64,000 bases of DNA from Thiothrix fructosivorans (lineage in GTDB: Bacteria > Pseudomonadota > Gammaproteobacteria > Thiotrichales > Thiotrichaceae). The DNA lies in assembly GCF_017349355.1 (NCBI RefSeq), contig NZ_JAFMPM010000006.1, positions 496,001-560,000 on the forward strand, written 5' to 3'. The position numbers and the translations under genes are program-made. Below, in pieces: positions 7,888 through 16,719 of this stretch. Positions within the stretch are counted from its first letter, which is position 1. Each line of letters opens with the position of its first letter. The notes below the pieces were generated by a model that was not told where the DNA came from, searched no databases, and saw only the letters and a list, made by a program, of their open reading frames with translations.

Positions 7888-9720
7888 TTATTTCGGTGCG
7901 TATTTAACCGTCACCAAACCATTAACACCGTCTTGATTATAGCCGTTGTTGGTTTGGTAATCCTTGCCCAGTACGTTGCCGAGTTTTGCACCCACTGTCC
8001 AGTCTTTCGACACACGGTAATCAGCACGTACATCCAACGTGCCATAACCCGCTAGCTTTTTGCTCTCGGTATTGGCGCTATCGGTGTAACGCTGGCTCTC
8101 GCCACGCACGGTTGCACCAACGCGGAATTTACCCAGCTCACGGTCAATATCGACGTTAGCGTGCTGTTCGGGACGGTAAATCAACTGCTTGCCAGCATCC
8201 ACACCGCTGCGGTTTTCTGGCTGTTGCAAAGTGGCATTGCCGTTCACTTCCCACCCCGCCAATTGCGTCGTGGCACTGAGTTCCAGCCCTTGAATCCGTG
8301 CCTTGTCGGTTTGACTGACTTGGTAATCCGGTGGCGGGTAGCTAATCAGGTTGTTGATTTCATTGCTGAAAACGTTGGCTGACCATTGCGCCTTGCCCCC
8401 CGCTAACTTGCCGGAGATACCGAGTTCGGCATTTTGCGCGGTTTCTGGCGTAAGCGTAGGATCGCCGCTGAACGGGTAGTACAAATCATTGAAATTCGGG
8501 GCTTTGAACGCCGTGCCATACGACCCTGTTACGCGCATTCCGTTGGCAAGGTCACGTCCGATGGCAACAGCGCCCGTGTTGTGCCCACCAAACTGTTCGT
8601 TGTCGTCGTGGCGGGCAGCTATATCCACACGGTTTTTGCCAAAATCGGTCTGGTAATTGGCAAACACTCCAGTATTATCGCGGGAAGTCCGGTCGTAAAC
8701 ACTATCGCTGGTCACTTGGTCATTCTGCCAATCCAGTCCAACAGTAGCAGAACCGTTTTCCCCCACGCCCACATCCGCCTGCACCGCAGCACTGTTCCGC
8801 CGCGTATTGTAGGTGCGGAATGCGGTCAGCGGCTGCCCATTGAGGTAATTGTCAGATTCATCACGCGCCTGCCCAAGTTGCGCCTTGAGCAATACCTTAT
8901 CACTCAGTGCGTGCGTCACTTTCCCGCTCACCACACTTTGGGTGAAATGGGTTTCATTGTTGAAACTGCTATCAAACTGGCTATCGCCAGCAGCGTGCAC
9001 GGCGCTGATTTCCGCCTCCGTGCCATTGGCAAAGCGATGTCCCGCCCTCAACGCAACGCTGTCACGGGCATAACCATCCGCATCCGGCTCTTGGTTATTG
9101 GCAGTGGCATTAAAACCGTCAGTCTGTTCCGTACCCGCATTGAGGTTATACCACGTTGCCTCAGTGCCACCCGCCAGATTGACGTTGGCTTTTTGGGTAT
9201 TGTGGCTACCGACACTCACGCTGACTTCCGGCTGGAAACCGTTACCGCCTTTGCGGGTGAAAATCTGAATCACGCCACCTATCGCTTCCGAACCGTACAA
9301 GCTGGAACGCGGGCCACGCACCACTTCAATGCGTTCCACCTGATCCAGCGGTAAGTCTTCAAACGCGATGCTGCCCGTGGTGGCAGAACCGACTTTGACA
9401 CCATCAACCAGCACCAAAACGTGGCTGGAATTCGTGCCACGCATGAATACCGACGTGGTTTTGCCCGCACCACCGCTGTTACTAAGGGTAATGCCGGGTA
9501 AACGGCGTAATACATCCGGCAAACTCGTCGCCTGATACTGCTCGATGTCTTGGCGGGTAATAATACTGACGGGGGCAAGGGTGGTATCGACACTGCGTGC
9601 TTTGCGGTCAGCAGTCACCACGATGTCATCGAGGGTAGTAGCGTCTTCCGCCAATACAAGGGGGGATCCGAGGCAAATAGCAACAGTGCCACACACGACG
9701 GCAAACGGGAATGATTTCAT
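7888..9720 (-). CDS. btuB: BtuB, TonB-dependent vitamin B12 receptor
   Basis: 610 residues from the ATG at 9720 (MKSFPFAVVCGTVAICLGSP signal peptide). A longer frame starting at a TTG at 9765 runs back into the riboswitch leader and is rejected. A TonB box (DDIVVTAD) is followed by the plug domain (LPDVLRRLPGI, VLVLVDGVKVGS, VERIEVVRGPRSSLYGSEAI) and a 22-strand barrel ending in YAPK. The product imports cobalamin across the outer membrane with TonB-ExbBD energy. It lies downstream of a cobalamin riboswitch and 17 nt before btuM, so one B12-repressed operon is likely. Confidence 0.92.
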   Translation of the reverse strand: MKSFPFAVVCGTVAICLGSPLVLAEDATTLDDIVVTADRKARSVDTTLAPVSIITRQDIEQYQATSLPDVLRRLPGITLSNSGGAGKTTSVFMRGTNSSHVLVLVDGVKVGSATTGSIAFEDLPLDQVERIEVVRGPRSSLYGSEAIGGVIQIFTRKGGNGFQPEVSVSVGSHNTQKANVNLAGGTEATWYNLNAGTEQTDGFNATANNQEPDADGYARDSVALRAGHRFANGTEAEISAVHAAGDSQFDSSFNNETHFTQSVVSGKVTHALSDKVLLKAQLGQARDESDNYLNGQPLTAFRTYNTRRNSAAVQADVGVGENGSATVGLDWQNDQVTSDSVYDRTSRDNTGVFANYQTDFGKNRVDIAARHDDNEQFGGHNTGAVAIGRDLANGMRVTGSYGTAFKAPNFNDLYYPFSGDPTLTPETAQNAELGISGKLAGGKAQWSANVFSNEINNLISYPPPDYQVSQTDKARIQGLELSATTQLAGWEVNGNATLQQPENRSGVDAGKQLIYRPEQHANVDIDRELGKFRVGATVRGESQRYTDSANTESKKLAGYGTLDVRADYRVSKDWTVGAKLGNVLGKDYQTNNGYNQDGVNGLVTVKYAPK

Positions 9721-9784
9721 AGGAGGTATGTCCGTAACGGTGCGCCCATCGCGCACGTTGACCAAACGACCGGGGTAAGGTCGT

Positions 9785-9905
9785 GCCTTGTTAGGCCGGT
9801 ATCGGACTTATCAGGTGGATTAAACCTGCTTACCGTTGCGAGGGCAGCGTTGGTCTTGCACCAACTTCCCGTTTAACGCCTGTCGAAACAGGCGCACCTG
9901 AACAG
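9785..9905 (-). promoter_or_regulatory. Cobalamin riboswitch
   Basis: On the minus strand the leader carries the conserved core of the AdoCbl aptamer: AAACGGGAAGTTGGTG, then the B12 box GCTGCCCTCGCAACGGT (9832-9848), then GATAAGTCCGATACCGGCC. A 5' hairpin (CGCCTGTTTCGACAGGCG) precedes the core. Downstream, ACGACC and GGTCGT (9766-9784) can pair as part of the expression platform. It lies 65-185 nt upstream of the btuB ATG and should repress btuB-btuM when B12 is plentiful. Confidence 0.92.
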
Positions 9906-9936
9906 CGCAGCACGGTACGGGATTCGCGAATAACTG

Positions 9937-10761
9937 TCAAATAGAGTCTATGGCATGATCATGCACAATAAAAGACAAATAATGCACAGTGGTTTCCACA
10001 CTGCCATCGGTTAACAGCGCAATATCGCGCCACGCGGGTAAGGTATGGTCGAATTCGATGTTTTTGCGCACGGGCTTCATCTGCACACAGGTTGCGGGTG
10101 TACCATGAACTGCCACGCTGCGCCCTGTCGCGTATGCATGTTGCCCGTTGAATTCCTGATGAATATGCCCGTTGAACACCACTTTGACTTGTGGGAAGTG
10201 CTCTACCAATTGCCAAAAATAATTTTTTTGCTGCAAGCCCATCACATCCATCCACTCACTATCAATCGGCACGGGATGATGGTGCATAAAAACGGCAGCA
10301 AAATGGTCATCTGGAATACTCGCAAGCTTGCTTTCAAAACGCTCGAATTGTGCATCGGTCAAACGCCCATCGGGCTTACCGTCGGAATGCGTATCCAGTA
10401 ACAACAAATGCCAGTTACCTAGCACAACGTGATCCGCTAGCTGCACGTTACCGTTCAGGTTTTCATGCATCATCTGGGGAATGTCGTGATTACCCGGAAT
10501 CGCGTAGACAGGCAACGGAAATTGATTCAACAGAGCATTCACCCGCTGATAGGTTTCAGGAGTTTCTTCCTGCGCCAAGTCGCCCGTGAGCATTAGTGCC
10601 TGATAGCCATCGCTACGTGCACCCAAATGTGCCAACATCGCCATTAAGGAAAGGTTGGGATAAATGGGCATATCTGTCCACGTTAAGCGACTATCATCGC
10701 TGGCGTAGCAGTGACTATCCGTTACCTGAAATAGACGCACTGCGTCAGGTGTTTTTTTCAT
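9937..10761 (-). CDS. cpdA: CpdA, 3',5'-cAMP phosphodiesterase
   Basis: 274 residues with all calcineurin-like metallophosphoesterase motifs: D15-x-H17 (TDSHC), GDLAQ, GNHD, MHHHP and GHIH. This order and length fit class III cyclic-nucleotide phosphodiesterases of the CpdA type, which hydrolyse cAMP to AMP in the cytoplasm. It stands alone upstream of the btuB leader. Other class III phosphodiesterases share these motifs, so the cAMP substrate is by family resemblance. Confidence 0.85.
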   Translation of the reverse strand: MKKTPDAVRLFQVTDSHCYASDDSRLTWTDMPIYPNLSLMAMLAHLGARSDGYQALMLTGDLAQEETPETYQRVNALLNQFPLPVYAIPGNHDIPQMMHENLNGNVQLADHVVLGNWHLLLLDTHSDGKPDGRLTDAQFERFESKLASIPDDHFAAVFMHHHPVPIDSEWMDVMGLQQKNYFWQLVEHFPQVKVVFNGHIHQEFNGQHAYATGRSVAVHGTPATCVQMKPVRKNIEFDHTLPAWRDIALLTDGSVETTVHYLSFIVHDHAIDSI

Positions 10762-10935
10762 AGTTCATAGCCCCCTCACAGAGCCTGTTTTTAGCATAAC
10801 TGACCATATAACCTTATCTTATAGGTATTTTAGTCGCCTTGGCTAGTTCCTTTTTCAGGTAACAATATTCTCGGGATTCTCATTTACCATGCACAGCATC
10901 CCATTCATTACACTGACAATAGCATCTTACTGCAA

Positions 10936-11748
10936 ATGAAACTAATCGACACACACTGCCACTTTGATGAACCCGACTTTGACGACGAACGGTCATCATT
11001 AGCAGACAAAATTCAGCAAGCAGGCGTAGCTGGGCTTATTTTCCCAGCAACCAGCGCGAAGCACTGGCCGCGATTGCGTGATATTTGCGTCACATCACCA
11101 CATTTTCATGCAACTTATGGCTTGCATCCCGTTTGTTTAGCAGAACATACTCCCCAAGATCTTGCCGCATTACCCCACTGGCTGGCACAGGAACGCCCTG
11201 TTGCTGTGGGTGAATGCGGGCTAGATTTCTTTCTCCCGCAATTGGACATCCAACAGCAAGAAGCGTTATTTATCGCGCACCTAAAACTTGCCCGCGAATT
11301 CGAGCTGCCGCTGATTATCCATGCCAGACGCTCGCTTGACTGTGTTCTCAAACACATTCGGCGTTTTTCTGGAAAAAATACTGGGGTAACAGGCGTGATT
11401 CATAGCTTTGCAGGCAGTCAGCAGCAAGCGGAACAACTGATCAATCTGGGGTTTTATTTGGGCGTGGGGGGAACGTGTACCTATCCTCGTGCACAACGCT
11501 TACGTACCGTACTCAGCCATGTCCCCCTAGAAACACTGCTATTGGAAACCGACGCGCCCGATCAACCTGACAGCGCATGGCGCGGCAAACGCAATGATTC
11601 CACCCGCTTGCCAGTCATTGCCCAAACATTAGCCGAGCTACGTGGCGAAAGTCTGGAACAGATTGCTGAAGTCACCACCGCCAATGCGATACACTTATTC
11701 AAACTGCAAATTGACTTCCTCCCCTCCCTGAAGGAAGGGGATTCCTAA
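10936..11748 (+). CDS. TatD-family metal-dependent hydrolase (YjjV-like)
   Basis: 270 residues with the TatD metal ligands in order: DTHCHFDEP, GECGLDFF, IIHARR, VIHSFAGS and LETDAPDQP. Family members are Mg-dependent 3'-5' DNases or deoxyribonuclease-like hydrolases in the cytoplasm. The family core ends at ANAIHLFKLQ. The last residues (IDFLPSLKEGDS) and the stop codon come from the right end of the adjacent TnpB insertion element. The element therefore inserted in the last codons and supplies a new C-terminus. Function is probably retained. Confidence 0.85.
   Translation: MKLIDTHCHFDEPDFDDERSSLADKIQQAGVAGLIFPATSAKHWPRLRDICVTSPHFHATYGLHPVCLAEHTPQDLAALPHWLAQERPVAVGECGLDFFLPQLDIQQQEALFIAHLKLAREFELPLIIHARRSLDCVLKHIRRFSGKNTGVTGVIHSFAGSQQQAEQLINLGFYLGVGGTCTYPRAQRLRTVLSHVPLETLLLETDAPDQPDSAWRGKRNDSTRLPVIAQTLAELRGESLEQIAEVTTANAIHLFKLQIDFLPSLKEGDS
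11716..11748 (-). repeat. Right-end hairpin (omegaRNA 3' scaffold) of TnpB element
   Basis: On the minus strand the sequence downstream of tnpB reads GAATCCCCTTCCTTCAGGGA then GGGGAGGAAG. This matches the usual right-end stem-loop of IS605-type TnpB elements, where the omegaRNA scaffold ends just before the guide. The guide would be read from the 3' end of the TatD-family gene. No matching tnpA is present. Confidence 0.7.
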
Positions 11749-11749
11749 T

Positions 11750-12707
11750 TCATCGAGAACCGGACGAATACACCGAAATGCACGCGCCACTGACATTCTC
11801 TCCAAAGGCTAACACCGCCCGTCCGGCGGCTAAAATATTGCGAGCAGCGTTTACGTCACGGTCGTGGATTACCTTGCATTCAGGGCATTCCCAGACACGT
11901 ACTGCCAATAGCAAACGATCAACTACACATCCACAACCACTGCACCGCTTACTGGAGGGGAAAAATCTGCCGATTTCGACATACGTTCTGCCCGCCCAGT
12001 TGGCTTTGTACGCAAGCTGGCGGGTAAATTCACCCCAGCTTGCATCGGCAATGTGTTTGGCTAATGTGGGGTTTTTAATCATGTTTTTCACGGCGAGATT
12101 TTCAGCGCAAACCACTTGGTTCTCGTTAATCAGTTTGCGGGACAGCTTGTGCAAGTTGTCCGAACGGCAATCGGCGATTTTCGCGTGAATACGGGCAACC
12201 TTGCGTTTGGCTTTCAGCCGGTTCTTGCTGCCGAGTTTCTTCTTGGCAAGACGACGTTGGTATTTCGCAAGTTTAGCCGCGTATTCTGCGGTATGGCGGG
12301 GATTGCCGGATTTAAAACCGTCAGAAGTGACGAACAAATCCTTGATGCCCACGTCGATGCCCACCTTTTTATCGGTAACGGGCAACAACGTGGAGTCGAA
12401 TTCACACAGGCAAGACACGAAGTAGCGCCCTGCATGATCTTTGGAAACGGTGATGGTGGTCGGGTCAGACGGAAGCGACTGACTCCATTTAATCGCCAAT
12501 GGCTGAGCACACTTCGCCAGCTTCAATTCACCGTTCTTAAAGGTGAACGCGCGGTAAGTGAATTCGGCTGATTGGCGGTGCTTTTTGGATTTAAAGACAG
12601 GATATTTCGCCCGACCTTCAAAGAAGTTTTTGAACGCGGTTTGCTGATTTCGTAAGCATTGTTGCGTCGGGATAAAACCTGAACTTGTAGGCACGTTTCG
12701 TTTGCAT
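11750..12707 (-). pseudogene. TnpB (IS200/IS605 family), N-terminally deleted
   Basis: The C-terminal 290 or so residues are intact TnpB: QCLRNQQTAFKNFFEGRAKY, RuvC-I Asp in VGIDVGIKDL, RuvC-II Glu in VCAENLAVKN, zinc finger CSGC...CPEC, RuvC-III Asp in HDRDVNAARNIL. The genuine start (ATG at 12707, MQTKRAYKFRFYPD) is in another frame. About 60 codons of the WED/REC region are missing and a frameshift separates the two parts. An internal TTG/ATG start could still give a 314-residue protein, but without the N-terminal nucleic-acid-binding part RNA-guided cleavage is unlikely. Confidence 0.85.
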
Positions 12708-12783
12708 GGCTCTCAGTATAGTTGATGCGGTGAGTTATGCGTGTTTAACCAAGATAGCTTAACGAAAGAGGAGCGAGAAGAGG

Positions 12784-12835
12784 GTCGGCTACCGCCGACG
12801 CGCTATCCCTCCCCGACCTAAAGGACGGGGTATCT
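12784..12835. repeat. Insertion-element end hairpins
   Basis: GTCGGC-TACC-GCCGAC forms a perfect hairpin (12784-12799), and CCCCGACCTAAAGGACGGGG follows (12811-12830). The second is of the same design and orientation as the right-end hairpin at 11720. It could be the left end of this element or the right end of another lost TnpB element. It ends 13 nt before the next gene. Confidence 0.55.
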
Positions 12836-12847
12836 CGCGCAAGATGG

Positions 12848-13342
12848 ATGAAATACTTTTTCCCCCTGCTGATGGCACTGGTCATCCTTGCGGGTGTCAG
12901 CCTAGTCGTGACCCCCTACATTGCTGAGTATATTTTCCCCGCATCGAAAACAACCTTACGAGCGGCTGACCCCAAAGAAGCCACACAAGCCCTCGCCGAT
13001 TGGTTTGGTACGCCACTGAACAGCCTGTCGGGTGTACAAGCGATCAAACAAGTTTCCACGCAAGGCAATACCTCGTGGTTTACGTTTATGCTGGAACGCA
13101 CGCCGGTGGAACATTTCATCGTTCAGAACCAACTCAAGCAGCAAGCGTTAACGCCAGACATCTTGCAAAATACGTTCATGGCGCAAACACCCCCGATAGC
13201 GTGGTGGCAACCGGCTCAATTGCAGCGTGAAACGTGTTTCATTGGAAAAGTGGAAGAGCGTGAAATGGGGTTGGTTTATGATGCGGAACGGCAAGTAGGC
13301 TTTTTGATCTTGCGCACTTACGTCAAACCTGCCAAGTTTTAA
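12848..13342 (+). CDS. Membrane-anchored protein of unknown function
   Basis: 164 residues with one N-terminal hydrophobic segment (FFPLLMALVILAGVSLVVTP) that is either an anchor or an uncleaved signal. The rest is soluble and probably periplasmic, with NTSWFTFMLERTPVEHFI and AWWQPAQLQRETCFIGKVEE as its most distinctive stretches. I recognise no family. The IS hairpin ends 13 nt upstream, so the original promoter or 5' region may have been replaced. The gene points toward the minus-strand cluster and converges with it. Confidence 0.6.
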   Translation: MKYFFPLLMALVILAGVSLVVTPYIAEYIFPASKTTLRAADPKEATQALADWFGTPLNSLSGVQAIKQVSTQGNTSWFTFMLERTPVEHFIVQNQLKQQALTPDILQNTFMAQTPPIAWWQPAQLQRETCFIGKVEEREMGLVYDAERQVGFLILRTYVKPAKF

Positions 13343-13353
13343 CGTATCGTATG

Positions 13354-14031
13354 CTAAACAGGTTGCGCCTGCTGAAACAAAGCACGGGCACTCTGTGCCC
13401 AGCCTTCTGGCGGCGCAGCAAGCTCTGTACCAATAATCTGTTGGATATGACTCACATCATCCGAGGTAAATTCAGCAACTTGGCGATACGTCACAATGCC
13501 TAGCGCCTGTAATTTGCTGGCTAAACGCTGGTTAATCCCCTGAATCCGCGTCAAATCATCACGTTTAGCCGAGCGTAAATCCAGCAGTTCACGCGAGCTA
13601 GACTCACACAACCCAGCCAATGGCGCTTGTGGCGCTGTCTGTAACGCTGCTAATACCTGCTGACTAGTGTGCAACTCTGCTTGCAAGTGCTGCACTGTAT
13701 TTTGCTGCTGATGGCATTGATCCAACAGACCTTGGTATTGTAATCGGGTTTTTTCCAGTGCTTTGCGCAGTTGTAAAAATTGACCGTAATCAGCCTCTGA
13801 CGGAGGCGTGGTGACTTTGTGCAAAACCTTTTCCAATTGCTGCAATTTATTGCGCAAATTAACATTGTCCAGCGCACGATCTTCGTAATTGCGCCGTAAG
13901 CTACTGAGTTCAATGCGACACTGTGCGGTCGCCTGACGATACACCAAACGAGCACCCCACCAACCGACCAAACTCCCCAGCGCAGCAGCCAGCACTAACA
14001 ACGATGACACCTGAATGGCGAGATACCCCAT
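13354..14031 (-). CDS. Membrane-anchored coiled-coil protein with helix-hairpin-helix domain
   Basis: 225 residues. A single N-terminal membrane helix ends in the motif GWWGARLVYR. Residues about 30-140 are coiled coil (LRNKLQQLEKVLHKV, LRKALEKTRLQYQGLLDQC). The C-terminus (DDLTRIQGINQRLASKLQAL, then GIVTYRQVAEFTSDDVSHI) is a helix-hairpin-helix domain as in predicted 5' nuclease/DUF4332-like proteins. It may tie DNA or protein partners to the inner membrane. It is the last gene of the minus-strand cluster and its N-terminal architecture echoes the 21214 protein (GWWVRNK). Confidence 0.7.
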   Translation of the reverse strand: MGYLAIQVSSLLVLAAALGSLVGWWGARLVYRQATAQCRIELSSLRRNYEDRALDNVNLRNKLQQLEKVLHKVTTPPSEADYGQFLQLRKALEKTRLQYQGLLDQCHQQQNTVQHLQAELHTSQQVLAALQTAPQAPLAGLCESSSRELLDLRSAKRDDLTRIQGINQRLASKLQALGIVTYRQVAEFTSDDVSHIQQIIGTELAAPPEGWAQSARALFQQAQPV

Positions 14032-14034
14032 ACA

Positions 14035-14775
14035 CTACTCCTGCAAGACTGTTATCTCGATACGTCGATTTTTGCTCGCGCTATCAGCGTTGGCATGATC
14101 CACGATGGGACGGGTAGAACCATAGCCTTTCGCCACCACTTGTTTGGCTTCAATGCCTTGCGAGAGCAGGTAATCATGCACGACATCTGCACGCGCCTGA
14201 CTCACTGACATATTCCCCAACGCCGTGCCAGCGTGTTCAGTATGCGCAGACACCTCAATGACCATACTAGGGTGTTGACGTAACTCAGCCAGTACTTGCG
14301 CCAATACCGTCATACTCGGCTCATTCAACTCAGCGCGGGCATACTCAAACTGGATGACCCCAAGATCGACTTGCTCAATAGGGTATTTTTTAGCAGGGGT
14401 ATGTAGACCTACCGAAGCATTCGGGGATAAGGTTTCCGCGAGAATCTGGTGTGCGGTTGCCGTGCTCACTGGCATCAAATGATTTTCCACTTGGCGAACG
14501 CCATAAACGTTACTGACAATCACGGGTAAGCGTGCAGCATCGGCTTCGGCAACTGTGCCAGTCAGTACGCCATCACGTCCATCAAACTGGATAAGATGAG
14601 TAGGCAAACCCGCCTCAGCCAAGGCTTGACGGGTTCGCTGTAACAAATCGGTTTCAATCGTAGGTTGTTGTATCAGCAGGCTCAACGACGTCAAAACGGT
14701 GACTGTCACCAGCACCACTAACGCGACGAACGGAAGGACTTGCTGTTTGCTCACAGCGAAAGCAGGAAAAGCCAT
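14035..14775 (-). CDS. OmpA-like peptidoglycan-binding protein with BON-like domain
   Basis: 246 residues. An N-terminal inner-membrane helix (LPFVALVVLVTVTVLTSLSL) is followed by a BON-like domain (GLPTHLIQFDGRDGVLTGTV, VYGVRQVENHL). The C-terminal OmpA domain (IQFEYARAELNEPSMTVLAQ, IEVSAHTEHAG, SQARADVVHDYLLSQGI, VVAKGYGSTRPI, NRRIEITV) has the residues that bind diaminopimelate in peptidoglycan. The product links the inner membrane to the cell wall. It ends 3 nt before the next gene, so it is co-transcribed with the HhH protein. Confidence 0.8.
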   Translation of the reverse strand: MAFPAFAVSKQQVLPFVALVVLVTVTVLTSLSLLIQQPTIETDLLQRTRQALAEAGLPTHLIQFDGRDGVLTGTVAEADAARLPVIVSNVYGVRQVENHLMPVSTATAHQILAETLSPNASVGLHTPAKKYPIEQVDLGVIQFEYARAELNEPSMTVLAQVLAELRQHPSMVIEVSAHTEHAGTALGNMSVSQARADVVHDYLLSQGIEAKQVVAKGYGSTRPIVDHANADSASKNRRIEITVLQE

Positions 14776-14937
14776 TCAACACTCCAAAATCATTGCTCAA
14801 GCCATAGAATATAGACCAATGGTTGAGCATTAAGATTAGAAAGTTTGACGCTTGTCAGCCAGTGCTAGCTGGATAGAGGGGAATAATGAGCAGATTAGCA
14901 GGATAACCTGTTCATTTCTAATGATTAGCGGAAGGTA

Positions 14938-15966
14938 TCACGTAATGAAGGAAAGAATTTCACGGGCTTCCTGACGCTGTTGCTCACCGCCTTCTGCCAA
15001 CACATCTTGCAAAATATCCGCCGCCGCTTCTGAATCGCGTAAATCCAAATATGCGCGTGCAATATCCAGCTTAAGTGCAGCATCTGGGTTTTCATCCGCG
15101 AGCGCTGGCATCACAGGCATCACCACACCCGCTTCACTGCTGACAGCAGGTGCAGGCGGCAAATCCGGCATAAAGCTAGACAAATCCTCGTCAACCGCCA
15201 CGGGTGTAACAGGCGCAGCCGTCTGCGTAGCAACCAGCGGGGCAAACTCACGTTTACGCCGCAATAACCAGATCAGTGGCAAAGCTAATAAAGCAAGCAA
15301 GCCCAACAATATCCACGGCATATTCCCTGTACTGGCGGCATTGTTCTCAGCCAAGGTAGCCGCTGCACGAATTTGCTGTAAATCATTCTGTAGGGTTTCG
15401 TTATCGCGCTTAGCCGTCGCGAGTTGTTCTTCTAACGCCCGTTGCGCTTTTTCACTGTCATCCAGTGCTTGTTTGCTGGTATCTACTTGTTTTTGCAACG
15501 CCTCAATAGCGCCTGTATCGGGAGTAGGCGCTTCCACATACCCTTTGAGGGTTTCCTGCAAACCGGCGTTTTCATCTTCCAGCAAAGCCACCGTATCTTT
15601 CAACTCGGTCACTTCGGTTTCTAGTGCGGTTATTTTGGTTTGCAGAGCAGGGTCAGCACCCGCAACTGGCTTAGGGGCAGGTGGTTGTAGGTTGGGAATA
15701 TCTTTCGCATCAGGCAGTTTGATGGTTTTGCCAACAATCAAGCTATTCACGTTTTTATTGCTGAAAGCTTCAGGATTACGCGTGAGGACTTCCTGCATAA
15801 TCGCCTGACGGTTCGGGTAATCGGGGTAATGCTCTGCAATAATCTTACCCAGAACATTGCCCGGCTTAACCTCTACCGATTTTTCCTCAGCCCACGCGAC
15901 ACTGGCTAAGCCAGCACTCAGCAAGACAGCAAGCGTCGCTTGGTTGAATAGCATCAATTTTTTCAT
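14938..15966 (-). CDS. FimV-like protein with LysM-like domain
   Basis: 342 residues. A signal peptide (ATLAVLLSAGLASVAWA) is followed by a FimV N-terminal LysM-like region (VKPGNVLGKIIAEHYPDYPN, LIVGKTIKLPD), a coiled coil (115-215), and a membrane helix (PWILLGLLALLALPLIWLLR). The C-terminal FimV motif (AALKLDIARAYLDLRDSEAA, ADILQDVLAEG) is cytoplasmic. FimV proteins organise the cell pole for type IV pili and twitching. It is shorter than typical FimV (600-900 residues). It sits in the GTPase/roadblock cluster, which supports a polarity role by inference. Confidence 0.78.
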   Translation of the reverse strand: MKKLMLFNQATLAVLLSAGLASVAWAEEKSVEVKPGNVLGKIIAEHYPDYPNRQAIMQEVLTRNPEAFSNKNVNSLIVGKTIKLPDAKDIPNLQPPAPKPVAGADPALQTKITALETEVTELKDTVALLEDENAGLQETLKGYVEAPTPDTGAIEALQKQVDTSKQALDDSEKAQRALEEQLATAKRDNETLQNDLQQIRAAATLAENNAASTGNMPWILLGLLALLALPLIWLLRRKREFAPLVATQTAAPVTPVAVDEDLSSFMPDLPPAPAVSSEAGVVMPVMPALADENPDAALKLDIARAYLDLRDSEAAADILQDVLAEGGEQQRQEAREILSFIT

Positions 15967-15968
15967 GG

Positions 15969-16715
15969 TTAGCTAACCAGTGTATCCATCAAGTCAATCA
16001 TAAATTCCGTGTCTTCCTGTTCCTGCACTTCCCAACCCACTAAGCCGAGGCTCTGCAACACACTACTGCCTTTAACATCGTTACCCATCTCCGGCAAAAG
16101 ACGCTGTAAATCCGCTTGCATCGCCAGCATTCGCGGGCTAGCCAATAACACATGCCGAATGACGTGTATTTCACTGCGGATCACCTCGCGTAACTGGCGC
16201 TGAATCATGCCAGACAAGGTTTCAAACGCATCCCGCAAGAAAAAACCCACATCCGCCTTGCCTTGCAATAACTGCTTAGCAACCAACACATACGAATCCA
16301 CCGTTTGCGTCAGTACATTCTGCGCGGACAAGTCGGCTGGCTCTAACATAATCATGGAGATCAGATTGACATCGGGGTCATCCGTAGTAGCGATACGCGT
16401 ACCAGGTTGCAAATCTTCGATATGATGTACGGGCGAATCAATGGCAACCGCAATCACGGCTTCATCGGATTTATGCAGCGGTGTCGCAATCGCCTTAAAC
16501 CCTTTTTCGCGCACCAACATGGCGGCATCGAAGGGATTGGCGTAAATCAGGTCGATACTATCGTTTTGAATCGCCAGACGCTGGCTCGCAAAATTGGGGT
16601 ATAACTCCACATGGATCTGCACGCCCAACTGGCGCTGTAACCATGTATTAAAAATATACCAACCTGCAATCTGTGCAGGCGGAAAGTCAGGGCTGATCGT
16701 CATCACATAACGCAT
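15969..16715 (-). CDS. PhnD-like substrate-binding domain protein without signal peptide
   Basis: 248 residues with the periplasmic-binding-protein fold of the phosphate/phosphonate PhnD class (NFASQRLAIQNDSIDLIYAN, PFDAAMLVREKGFKAIA, DLQPGTRIATTDDPDVNLIS, VLVAKQLLQGKADVGFFLRD). There is no signal peptide or lipobox, so it probably acts as a cytoplasmic sensor domain. No transporter genes are adjacent. It lies 3 nt upstream of the FimV-like gene and 5 nt downstream of the PAS gene, inside one tight operon. Confidence 0.75.
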   Translation of the reverse strand: MRYVMTISPDFPPAQIAGWYIFNTWLQRQLGVQIHVELYPNFASQRLAIQNDSIDLIYANPFDAAMLVREKGFKAIATPLHKSDEAVIAVAIDSPVHHIEDLQPGTRIATTDDPDVNLISMIMLEPADLSAQNVLTQTVDSYVLVAKQLLQGKADVGFFLRDAFETLSGMIQRQLREVIRSEIHVIRHVLLASPRMLAMQADLQRLLPEMGNDVKGSSVLQSLGLVGWEVQEQEDTEFMIDLMDTLVS

Positions 16716-16719
16716 AACT

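Noticed and set aside
8434-9354. 306-codon open frame on the plus strand opposite btuB
   Set aside because: It is antisense to a clearly coding TonB receptor, has no ribosome site and its protein has no recognisable fold. It is a frame shadow.
9721-9765. Upstream TTG start for btuB
   Set aside because: It would place 15 extra residues before a perfect signal peptide and would lie in the riboswitch leader.
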